A stretch of 35,266 nt of DNA from CAIYWZ01 sp964497925 (GTDB taxonomy: Bacteria > Pseudomonadota > Alphaproteobacteria > CAIYWZ01). The stretch covers positions 1-35,266 of the forward strand of contig CAZCFE010000014.1 of the NCBI GenBank assembly GCA_964497925.1. Reading direction: 5' to 3'. The notes below the pieces were generated by a model that was not told the DNA's origin, did not search any database, and saw only the letters and a program-made list of their open reading frames with translations. Each line of letters starts with the position of its first letter. Positions within the stretch are counted from its first letter, which is position 1. Positions 24,985 to 33,900 of the stretch are shown here, one piece after another. Both the position numbers and the translations under genes were made by a program.

Positions 24985-27248
24985 GCACGCCCTTTCTTTG
25001 ATTTCGCGTCATCTTTTGCGCCAGTTTCTGAAGAAGAAGATGCTGCAACAGAAGGAGCTGGTTCACCTAAAAATTCTTTACGTAAAGATTCTTCTGAAAT
25101 ATCAATTTTTAAATTTGGCGAAACAATTGGCATAAAAGGACGACCAAGCTTAAATGTTTCCCCGGTTAAAACAAGTTTTTTTTCCTCATTCATACCTTCA
25201 AACATAGGCCTTCCAACAGACTTGTTTTCCTCTTTGGGTTTTTTATGTGCTGTTTTTTCTTGTGGCTGAACTTCCTGCTGAACCGATATTTCTTCTTTTG
25301 GTACAGAAATCTCATTCACACTCACAGCAGCCTCTTGAACGACTGTCTCGTCTTGCTGTGACTTTTTACGATTTCTCACTCTTTTTCTTTTAGGTTTTGC
25401 AGCAAGCTCTAAAACTGGCGTCAAAAGGACCACTTCATTGCTTTCGACAGCCTCTATTTTCACTTCAGAAGCAACAACAGGTTCAAAAGATGCTTGAGAT
25501 TTTTGTTTTTCAAGTCGATTTTTTCTACGCCTTGCGGATCTTGAAATTTTTCTTATTTCATCTTGTTTTTCAGGTTCGGAGATTTTAATATCGACTTTTT
25601 CTTCTTCAGGAGGAGGCCCTTGAAGGAGCTTTGCATGCTTTACTTCTTTAACCTTTTCAATCTTCACATGCTCTTTTTTACGGTGTGTATCGATTAAAAT
25701 ATTAGGAGGAATTAATGAATTATCAGTACGCAACCAAATACGAATTTTGAAACGTTGTTCTATACTCAAAAGCGCTTCTCTTTTTTGATTAATCAAATAC
25801 ATACAGACTTCATGAGATAGCGTCACAGTCATCTCATTTGTTAACCCTTTTGATGCTTCTGTTTCAATAGTGCGAAGAATTTGCAATGTAGAAGACTCTA
25901 CCGATCTTACCACTCCAAGCCCTGCACAATGAATGCATTTTTGCGTACTAGCCTCTAAAATGCTCGGCCTTAACCTTTGGCGTGAAAGCTCTAAAAGCCC
26001 AAACATACTAATACGACCAACCTGAATGCGTGCTCTATCTGATTTTATAAATTCACGGAATTTACGCTCAACCAAATGAACATTTTTCTCATCTTCCATA
26101 TCAATAAAATCAACAACCACAATTCCAGCCAAATCACGCAAACGTAGAACCCTTGCAACCTCTTCAGCTGCTTCTAAATTGGTTTTGATAGCCGTTTCTT
26201 CTATGTGTCTTTCTTTTGTGGCTTTCCCTGAGTTAACATCAATTGATACCAATGCTTCTGTTGGATTTATAATCAAAGATCCACCAGACTTTAATGGGAC
26301 GACAGGAGAATACATCTCATCAATTTGATCATCAACTTGATACTCTTGAAATAAAGAAGTTAAAGGATCTTTATGTTGTTGAATCTTTTTAGCATGGCTT
26401 GGCATAAGCATTTTGATAAAATTTTTAGCTTCTTTATAGCCCTCTTCACCTTGAATTAAAAGCTTATCAATATCTTTAGAGTAAACATCTCTAATCGATC
26501 TTTTAATCAAATTGCTTTCTTCGTGAATCAATGATGGGGCCACCGAATCCATAGTCAGATCGCGGATTTCCCCCCAAAGCTTGAGTAAATAATCGGAATC
26601 ACGCCTGATTTCTAATTTTGTTCTATCCATACCCGCTGTTCGCACAATCAGTCCCATTGTATCTGGGATTTTCAACGATTCGATCACAGTGCGCAAACGC
26701 TTGCGATCTTTAGCATCGCTAATTTTTCGCGAAACACCACCACAACCATGCCCTGCATTTGGCATAAGCACACAGTACCGCCCAGCAAGAGATAAATATG
26801 TTGTTAAAGCAGCACCTTTGTTTCCACGCTCTTCTTTAACCACCTGAACAAGCATGATTTGGCCGCGCTTTAGAACTTCTTGGATTTTATAATTTTTGTA
26901 AATATTAAGCCTGCGAGGAACAAATCCTTCCTCCTCTACGTCTTCCACTTCTTGAATAGTTTTTTCTTCAGCGCTTTCAATTTCGGCTCGCTCTGCGATG
27001 GGAATGCGAAAATAATCAGGATGAATATCGTCAAATGCCAAAAACCCATGGCGATCTCCCCCGTATTCGACAAATGCGGCCTGTAAAGAAGGTTCAATAC
27101 GGATTACCTTTGCAAGATAAATATTGCCCTTGAGATTTTTCTTAGACGCAGTTTCAAAATCAAAATCTTCTAAACGTCCACTTTCAGATAAAACAGCAAC
27201 ACGAACTTCTTCTGGATGCGTTGAATCGATTAACATCGTTTTTTTCAT
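24960..27248 (-). CDS. rne: Ribonuclease E
   Basis: Endoribonuclease that initiates mRNA decay and processes stable RNAs. 762 residues. The order is: MKKTMLIDST start; S1 domain (about 37-125) interrupted by the acidic insert typical of alphaproteobacteria (about 89-108); RNase H-like and 5'-sensor regions (VRTAGMDRT at 203-211); catalytic Asp337 in SIDVNSGKAT and Asp380/Asp383 in VVDFIDMED; and the zinc-link CIHC (438-441). The C-terminal part (about 530-745) is disordered and rich in Lys, Glu and Arg, with RSARRRKNRLEKQ-like patches for RNA or degradosome binding. It ends in GRAWWQKLLK, like the conserved alphaproteobacterial tail. A long leader of about 175 bases precedes it. Confidence 0.96.
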   Translation of the reverse strand: MKKTMLIDSTHPEEVRVAVLSESGRLEDFDFETASKKNLKGNIYLAKVIRIEPSLQAAFVEYGGDRHGFLAFDDIHPDYFRIPIAERAEIESAEEKTIQEVEDVEEEGFVPRRLNIYKNYKIQEVLKRGQIMLVQVVKEERGNKGAALTTYLSLAGRYCVLMPNAGHGCGGVSRKISDAKDRKRLRTVIESLKIPDTMGLIVRTAGMDRTKLEIRRDSDYLLKLWGEIRDLTMDSVAPSLIHEESNLIKRSIRDVYSKDIDKLLIQGEEGYKEAKNFIKMLMPSHAKKIQQHKDPLTSLFQEYQVDDQIDEMYSPVVPLKSGGSLIINPTEALVSIDVNSGKATKERHIEETAIKTNLEAAEEVARVLRLRDLAGIVVVDFIDMEDEKNVHLVERKFREFIKSDRARIQVGRISMFGLLELSRQRLRPSILEASTQKCIHCAGLGVVRSVESSTLQILRTIETEASKGLTNEMTVTLSHEVCMYLINQKREALLSIEQRFKIRIWLRTDNSLIPPNILIDTHRKKEHVKIEKVKEVKHAKLLQGPPPEEEKVDIKISEPEKQDEIRKISRSARRRKNRLEKQKSQASFEPVVASEVKIEAVESNEVVLLTPVLELAAKPKRKRVRNRKKSQQDETVVQEAAVSVNEISVPKEEISVQQEVQPQEKTAHKKPKEENKSVGRPMFEGMNEEKKLVLTGETFKLGRPFMPIVSPNLKIDISEESLRKEFLGEPAPSVAASSSSETGAKDDAKSKKGRAWWQKLLK

Positions 27249-27422
27249 AACTTATTTTTTCCTTAATCTTTTTCTTAAGGACTAATCGCAAAAATGGCAA
27301 TACTTTAACATTGAAAGACTGTTGTACAACAATACAATCGGAATAATAACTATTGAATTTATCTTCTTCGATAAAACTCATTTTATAAAAACCCCACCCT
27401 CAACAGTATCCATTTCAGCTCA
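27249..27422 (-). promoter_or_regulatory. Long 5' leader of rne with a 12-bp palindrome
   Basis: Untranslated leader inferred from the promoter at 27430-27458. It contains the perfect palindrome TGTTGTACAACA at 27320-27331. E. coli rne is autoregulated through its leader, so a similar role is possible; this is inference. A 65-codon frame at 27184-27381 overlaps it but looks non-coding. Confidence 0.35.
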
Positions 27423-27429
27423 GTCCTTG

Positions 27430-27458
27430 ACTATATACACCAAGCTACCTGGGTACAA
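27430..27458 (-). promoter_or_regulatory. Sigma70-type promoter of rne
   Basis: On the minus strand TTGTAC (27453-27458), a 17-base spacer and TATAGT (27430-27435), about 180 bases before the rne start codon. Confidence 0.55.
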
Positions 27459-27524
27459 AAACTCTAATATTTATCAGAATAACTGGTTTTGAGATGAAAA
27501 ACAAATAAAAAGATAACCTATTCT

Positions 27525-29699
27525 TCAATTATTAAAAATAAGCTCTATCTTTGCTCCACCTAGCTCATCTGAGTCGCTTAAAACAAGCTGCCCTTTATGT
27601 TCTTCCATTATATGCTTAACAATAGCAAGTCCAAGCCCAGTGCCTTTTATACGTGTTGTAATATAAGGCTCTATCAATTTTTCACGATTTTCTTTTGGAA
27701 AACCTCTACCATTATCTTCTATACAAATAATAATATCGTGATTTCTTATCAAAGAAACTTTAATACATGGAGATTCTTGATCAGACCCCTCAAATGATTC
27801 GTATGCATTTAAAAGTAGATTCGTCAAGGCTTGAAGAATTAAATTTTCATCCATCATCAAAAATTGATCTTTCGGAGCATCCCAAATATAAGAAACATTC
27901 TCATGCGCAAGTTGTTGCAAAGAAACCACTTTTGTAATAGCCGCACAAATATTTTGTTCTTTAAGTTTTGCAGAAGGCATTTTTGCAAAGTTTGCAAACT
28001 CATCAACCATCTGTCCAATTTGATTTACATGATGAATAATGGTTGCTATGCAATTTTTAAAAATATCTTTTTCAAGAGTAATTTGATCACCGTATTTACG
28101 TTCAATTCTTTGAGCTGAAAGCTGTATAGGGGTCAATGGATTTTTAATTTCATGCGCAATTCTCCTTGCAACATCTGACCATGCCGCTTTTCTTTGCGCT
28201 AAGACAAGATCAGAGATATTATCAAATGTAAAAATATATTTCGTTTTAGATTCTTCAACATCTTTGGTAACACGCACAGCCAAAGTGATGCCATGATTTT
28301 TTTTATTAAATACCACATTAGATGTAATCATTAAAGACTCAATTTGACGAACCTTGGTGAAAAGGTCATCAAAAAAATCAAATACTTCAACAAGGCGTTT
28401 ACCTTTTACTTCTTCCATATCGACATCCAAAATACGACTAGCAGAAGGATTAATCAATTCAATAATCCCCTCTTGATCAACGCTCACAATACCAGCCGTT
28501 ACCCCCTGTAAAACAGCACCAATGAAATTATTTTGCTCATGTAAAGAGTTGTTTCTGTCCATCAGTTCTTGAGATTGGGCAGAAATATGAACCAACATCC
28601 TGTTAAAAGCACGGGCAAGAGTCCCCAGTTCTCGGTGATTCTCATCAACTTCTACCAGAGTTTTTGTATCCCCCAATCTTATTTTTTCAGCCGCGATAAT
28701 TAATTTTCTGATTGGACGCGACAAATACCCAGCAAACATTAACCCAACCCACATCGCAGAAAGAATCAAAATAATCGAAATAATCACATAAAATACAAAA
28801 AAACTGATTTGAAGATTAAAACGGTTTTCTTTTCTAAGATTATAATCACGTCCAGCTTGATCTATTTCTTTAATACGCTCGATCACTTTTGGTGCCAAAT
28901 ATCGACCTAAATAAACATACCCACCTTCAATAGCTCTTGTCTTGAGTAAAGCACGTACCCGATTTTTATCAGGGCTAATGAAAATTGCAACATCCCCTTT
29001 TTTAGCTTTCTCCCATTGTTCTTGAGGGATTTTATCAAATTCCATTGAAAAAGTAAGATCAGATCTTGCTAAAATATCAAAATTTTGAGTGACAATCAAA
29101 CCTTCTGTAAGACTGCGAAGCTCAACTTGTGTGGACAAAAATCCATTTAACACCTTCGAACTTTGCGCCCATGCAGGTCTTGCTTCTAAAGATGCGTTAA
29201 GCGCATATATATCTCCTTTAATCTGTTCTTGGTGCTCCCCAATATAAGTGTGCGCAATAATAGAAGACTCTTTTACGGCAGCACCAACTGTCTTATGAAA
29301 CCAATTTTCAAGTCCAAAATTGAGAAAAAACATGGAGCAAAAAACAACAATAATGGCAGGAGCCACAGCAACAAATGCGAACAACAGTGAAATGCGAATA
29401 TGCAGCCCAGATCCCGCAAGACCTTTTCTGCGTGCAATCCACAGCTGGATGATTTTTTTTAAAATAACAATAGAAAAGAAAATAGCCAAGACAAGGTTTA
29501 AAGCCAATAACGCAAAAATATACCCACCATATCTCCATAATCCAGATTTAGATGAACTTATTAATAAATATGCGCCTACAAATGAAAAAACTACCAAACC
29601 CATAATAAAAAAAGAGAAAAACCATTTACGCTTTTTCCCATTAGATAGTATCTCTTTTATTTTATGATAGACGCTTAAAAAAGAATCAAATGTGATCAT
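27525..29699 (-). CDS. ntrY: NtrY-like sensor histidine kinase
   Basis: Membrane-bound sensor kinase of the NtrY type (nitrogen or redox response in alphaproteobacteria). 724 residues: three N-terminal membrane spans (about 27-47, 58-80 and 102-127), a periplasmic domain, a fourth span (about 302-324), HAMP (LSRPIRKLIIAAEKIRLGD), PAS (GIVSVDQEGIIELINPSASRIL), HisKA with HEIKNPLTP (His near 512), the N-box NLLLNAYESF, and G-boxes DNGRGFP and GTGLGLAIVK. All key kinase residues are present. Its ATG overlaps the stop of the Fis-like gene by 4 bases. The expected partner ntrX is not downstream, where a gap and then the rne promoter are found, so its response regulator must be elsewhere or lost. 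Confidence 0.9.
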   Translation of the reverse strand: MITFDSFLSVYHKIKEILSNGKKRKWFFSFFIMGLVVFSFVGAYLLISSSKSGLWRYGGYIFALLALNLVLAIFFSIVILKKIIQLWIARRKGLAGSGLHIRISLLFAFVAVAPAIIVVFCSMFFLNFGLENWFHKTVGAAVKESSIIAHTYIGEHQEQIKGDIYALNASLEARPAWAQSSKVLNGFLSTQVELRSLTEGLIVTQNFDILARSDLTFSMEFDKIPQEQWEKAKKGDVAIFISPDKNRVRALLKTRAIEGGYVYLGRYLAPKVIERIKEIDQAGRDYNLRKENRFNLQISFFVFYVIISIILILSAMWVGLMFAGYLSRPIRKLIIAAEKIRLGDTKTLVEVDENHRELGTLARAFNRMLVHISAQSQELMDRNNSLHEQNNFIGAVLQGVTAGIVSVDQEGIIELINPSASRILDVDMEEVKGKRLVEVFDFFDDLFTKVRQIESLMITSNVVFNKKNHGITLAVRVTKDVEESKTKYIFTFDNISDLVLAQRKAAWSDVARRIAHEIKNPLTPIQLSAQRIERKYGDQITLEKDIFKNCIATIIHHVNQIGQMVDEFANFAKMPSAKLKEQNICAAITKVVSLQQLAHENVSYIWDAPKDQFLMMDENLILQALTNLLLNAYESFEGSDQESPCIKVSLIRNHDIIICIEDNGRGFPKENREKLIEPYITTRIKGTGLGLAIVKHIMEEHKGQLVLSDSDELGGAKIELIFNN

Positions 29700-29938
29700 A
29701 TCTTTAATGTTTCAATTTTTTTTCTAAGAGTGTTGCGACTCATTCCAAGCAAAGCTGCTGTCTTTTGCTGATTTCCAGACATACGTTTAAGCGTCACACG
29801 TAAAAGTGGCTCTTCAATAGCTCTGATAACGCGATCATAAAGACCAGGAGGAGGAAGAGCATGTTCATGATCATCAAAGTATTTGTTCAAAAATCCTTCT
29901 ATCGCTTGGGATAAAGATACGGGTTGTTCTATTTTCAT
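29696..29938 (-). CDS. Fis-like helix-turn-helix protein, equivalent to the NtrC C-terminal domain
   Basis: An 80-residue protein consisting only of a Fis/NtrC C-terminal DNA-binding domain. LYDRVIRAIEEPLLRVTLKRMSGNQQKTAALLGMSRNTLRKKIETL (in parts) aligns with the end of alphaproteobacterial NtrC and with enteric Fis: the GNQ start of the helix-turn-helix, the AALLGMSRNTLRKK recognition helix and a short N-terminal dimerisation helix. There is no receiver or AAA+ domain and no room for one. It overlaps dusB (ATGA) upstream and ntrY downstream by 4 bases each, so it is translationally coupled to both. It lies where dusB-ntrB-ntrC-ntrY is found in free-living relatives, and mirrors the dusB-fis operon of gammaproteobacteria. 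DNA-bending or transcriptional role inferred. Confidence 0.88.
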   Translation of the reverse strand: MKIEQPVSLSQAIEGFLNKYFDDHEHALPPPGLYDRVIRAIEEPLLRVTLKRMSGNQQKTAALLGMSRNTLRKKIETLKI

Positions 29939-30927
29939 GATATTGCTAATTGCTCCTCAAAAAATCTTGTAATCAGCTCTCTTACTACTTTTGCTTCCGT
30001 TGCTTGATTAATCAAAACTCTAAATTCAGTCGAGTTTTTCAGACCTTTACTGTACCATCCCATATGTTTACGGCCAATTAAAATTCCAGACCTTTCCCCA
30101 TAGTGATCAATCATAGCTTCAAAGTGTTGCTTGACTACATCATATTGATGCTCTGGGCTTGGGTCTGGCGTGTGATTTCCGGTTCTCAAGAACTCAATCA
30201 CTTGATTGATAAACCAAGGTTTTCCATAAACACCTCGCCCAATCATGACACCATCAGCCCCCGACTCTTCTAAGAGTTGTTTTGCATTTTCAACAGTTAA
30301 AACATCGCCGTTCCCAATAACAGGAATACTGACCGCATTTTTAACCTGCCTTATAAAAGGCCAATTTGCCTTACCATTGTACAACTGACAACGTGTTCTG
30401 CCATGTACCGTTATCATTTGAATTCCGCACTCTTGAGCAATTCTTGCAAGGTTTGGCGCATTTAATGAATTATCATCCCATCCCATTCTCATTTTAAGCG
30501 TCACAGGAACTTTTACAGCCTTCACAACGGCTTCTAGAATTCTTGCGGCAAGCAGTTCATCACGCATCAACGCAGACCCAGCATAATTATTAACCACTTT
30601 TTTCATAGGACACCCCATATTGATGTCGATAATTTCTGCTCCCATGTCTTCATTCAGCTTCGCCGCTTCCCCCATCACATCAGGCTCACATCCGGCCAAC
30701 TGAACCGCCATAGGAGATTCTATATCTGATCTTTGAATCATCAACATTGATTGACGTGTCTGACGAATCATTGCTTGACTGGCAATCATTTCAGAAATCA
30801 CAAGACCAGATCCATGCTGCTTTACAATATGACGAAAGGGTTTATCAGTCACATCCGTCATAGGAGCCAATATCACAGGGTCTTGAATTATAATATTTCC
30901 TATTTGAATAGGCTTAATCAAGCTCAT
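29935..30927 (-). CDS. dusB: tRNA-dihydrouridine synthase B
   Basis: FMN-dependent reduction of uridine to dihydrouridine in the tRNA D-loop. The 330 residues show the Dus TIM-barrel motifs: VILAPMTDVTDKPFR (18-32) for FMN binding, the catalytic Cys106 in DINMGCPMKK, the VTLKMRMGWDD strand, VHGRTRCQLYNG, IPVIGNGDV, and the phosphate-binding GVMIGRGVYGKPWF. It begins 9 bases after the gdh stop and overlaps the Fis-like gene, so the four genes gdh-dusB-fis-ntrY probably form one operon. This is the gene called nifR3 in older alphaproteobacterial nitrogen-regulation literature. Confidence 0.95.
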   Translation of the reverse strand: MSLIKPIQIGNIIIQDPVILAPMTDVTDKPFRHIVKQHGSGLVISEMIASQAMIRQTRQSMLMIQRSDIESPMAVQLAGCEPDVMGEAAKLNEDMGAEIIDINMGCPMKKVVNNYAGSALMRDELLAARILEAVVKAVKVPVTLKMRMGWDDNSLNAPNLARIAQECGIQMITVHGRTRCQLYNGKANWPFIRQVKNAVSIPVIGNGDVLTVENAKQLLEESGADGVMIGRGVYGKPWFINQVIEFLRTGNHTPDPSPEHQYDVVKQHFEAMIDHYGERSGILIGRKHMGWYSKGLKNSTEFRVLINQATEAKVVRELITRFFEEQLAIS

Positions 30928-30935
30928 AATTCCTC

Positions 30936-33900
30936 TTAAATAAAACTTTTTAAATGGTTAATTAATATGGTCATCTCTGAAATAGACGTACATCCGTTCA
31001 AAATAATCTCTTTTACAATCGGATGGTCAGAACCCAAGCTTATATCACAACCACTTATGTTTTTCAATGAAATATTTATCAGAATTCCATCTAATTCTTG
31101 ATTGAGTTTTTGAATCGTATACAAATCTGCAAAAGACTTACTATTCTGAAAAGAAATCCTACCTAATTGATGTCGTAAATTCAAATAATTCTTCAAAAGA
31201 TCATCATAATTGACATTAAACTCATATGCGCATGCCAATATATAAATATCTTGATCTACACAAGAAGGCTTAAGAGCTAAAAGCGTTTTCTCACTTATAA
31301 ATTCAAGTTTTAGAAAATTATCCACATTATCTGCAGCTTCACACAATCGTAAAACTCCATAGATTTTAATAAAATGATCTATTTTGGACGCAAAATGAAT
31401 ATAGAGATTGAACGCATTGTCCAAACCTAAAAAATTAACCATTTCATTTAAAACTAAAGTCACAATAATTTCTTGTTTAAGTGGGTGAGAAAAAATATAT
31501 TTTGAATATTGCGTCACAATTTCATTGGGAAAATATGATAATAACACCGGCTCAAATTCTTTCTGCTTTAGAACTTGAGATTCCAGAAATAAAGGACGCA
31601 GAAATAATTTTACAAAAGCCAATAAGACTGATAATTCAGGACGCGTCAACCCCAGACCCTTAACATATCTTTCTTGAATTTCTTGATAAGAGGGTAAAGC
31701 CTCAAGTTTTTGATCTAGAATTTTACGCTCTTTAAAAAATTTAATCATAAAATCACAAACCAGCAAATGCATGGTCTTTTTCATGTATGTCTTTGTGATG
31801 GATCTTGGCTGATCAAAATTAGATTTTAACACATGCAAAGAAACATCATTTGCCATTCTTGCCAACAAACTGTTTCTGTCTTCAATAGAAAGAGTTCCTG
31901 ACTCTAAAACAGCACTCAACAAAATCTTGATGTTAATTTCATGATCTGAGCAATTAACACCAGCTGAGTTATCAATTGCATCCGTATTAAGACTTCCCCC
32001 ATTCAAAGCATATTCAATACGACCTTTTTGAGTCATTGCTAAATTTGCACCCTCGCCAATAACCTTTGCGCGCAAATCAGAACCATTCACACGAATATCG
32101 TTATTAGCAGGATCTTTGGCTTCAGTATGCGTTTCATCGCTTGCCTTTACATAGGTTCCAATACCACCAAACCACATTAAATCAACCTGAGATTTCAAAA
32201 TAGCCGACATAATTTGATTGGATGTAAAAAAATCTCCTTCAAGATCAAGAAGCGTTTTTATTTCTCCACTTAACTCAATTTGCTTATCCTTACGGGAAAA
32301 AACTCCACCCCCACTGCTAATAATATTATGGTCATAATCTTGCCAACTACTGCGTGGCAAATTAAATAATCGTAAGCGTTCCTGATAACTTATTTTTGGA
32401 TCAGGGCAAGGGTCAATAAAAATATGGCGATGATCAAAAGCTGCAATAAGTTTGATATTCTGGCTTAAAAGCATCCCATTTCCAAAAACATCTCCTGACA
32501 TATCGCCAATACCAGCAACTGTAAATGGAGAGTTTTCTATATCAATATTCAAGTTCTCAAAATGATGTTTTACTGACTCCCAAGCCCCCTTAGACGTAAT
32601 AGCCAATTTTTTATGATCATACCCTTGCGAACCACCTGATGCAAAAGCGTCTTGAAGCCAAAATTCATAATGGATAGAAAGAGCATTTGCAATATCTGAA
32701 AACGATGCCGTTCCTTTATCGGCGGCCACAACCAAATAAGGATCATCTTCATCGTACCTTACAACATCTGGGGGAGGAGCAATATTTCCTTTAACAATAT
32801 TGTCGGTAATATCCAACATGCCTCGCATTAAAGTCTTATACGCCTCTATCCCTTCTTCAAGAGTTGGAGGGGCCCCATTTTGTGTTTTTACATAAAACCC
32901 ACCTTTAGACCCAGTTGGAACAATAACAGTATTTTTGACCTGCTGGGCTTTCACAAGACTCAGAACTTCCATACGATAGTCAACTCTACGATCTGACCAA
33001 CGGATGCCACCTCTTGCAATTTTTCCTCCACGCAAATGAATTCCTTCCATATGCATAGAATATACAAAAATTTCTCTCCATGGACGAGGAGCGGGCAGGC
33101 CTAAAACTTTAAGACTATCAAATTTTAATGAAATATATTCCTTTGAACAGTTATCTTGATAAAAATTTGTTCTAAGGGTTGAATCTATTAAGTTGATAAA
33201 TAAATTCAATACTTTATCTTCTTCCACTGAAGTAATATTTTTTAAGAATTGACGTAAAACAGAAAGTTTTTGATCTGTATTTCCGCTCAAAGAAGGGGAA
33301 AACTTCTCATGGAATAAATCAATAAACACTCTTATGAAATCTGGATATTTCACCAATATGTCCTCAACAAACAAAGAGGAAAAAAGAGGGTGAATTTGTT
33401 GAAGGTATCTCGAATAGGCTCTTAATATAATGGTTTCACATGGCAAAATTCCACATGTTAGAACAAGTTCATTTAATCGATCATTTTTAATCTTTCCTTT
33501 AAGTATATCGTCGATTAAACCAATAACATACTTTGATGAAGCGGGATCAATTTTTGATTGTTTAAGAAGCTTTAAATCAAATATATGTAAATAGTATATT
33601 TTATTCTTGAAAACAATCTTTGAAACATCTTCCGACCAAACATAAATACCCATCTTATCTAAAATTGGCAAAATATCACTCAAGTTTAAACGCGAATTTG
33701 GATAAGAAATTTTAAGGGTTGTTTTTCCTTCAATAGCGCTAAAATCTCCTTTTGCCTGACCTGAACTTGACAATAAAGCAAAATCTTCAATGCCCTGTTC
33801 TGGTGAGAACTTATCTTGATAATTAGAATTGAATATTATATCTTCTTTCCTTCCAAGAAGTTCAAAAAACCTTTCTTCCCAAGTTTGCGTTAATTTAAGA

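Noticed and set aside
27184..27381. 65-codon frame in the rne leader
   Set aside because: It overlaps the rne start, has only a weak ribosome-binding site and a repetitive Lys/Ser/Cys-rich end; treated as leader rather than gene.
29696..29938. Fis-like gene as a frameshifted ntrC pseudogene
   Set aside because: The frame has its own ATG, 4-base overlaps at both ends and no NtrC receiver or AAA+ remnants upstream, where dusB is intact; it looks like a functional small gene.
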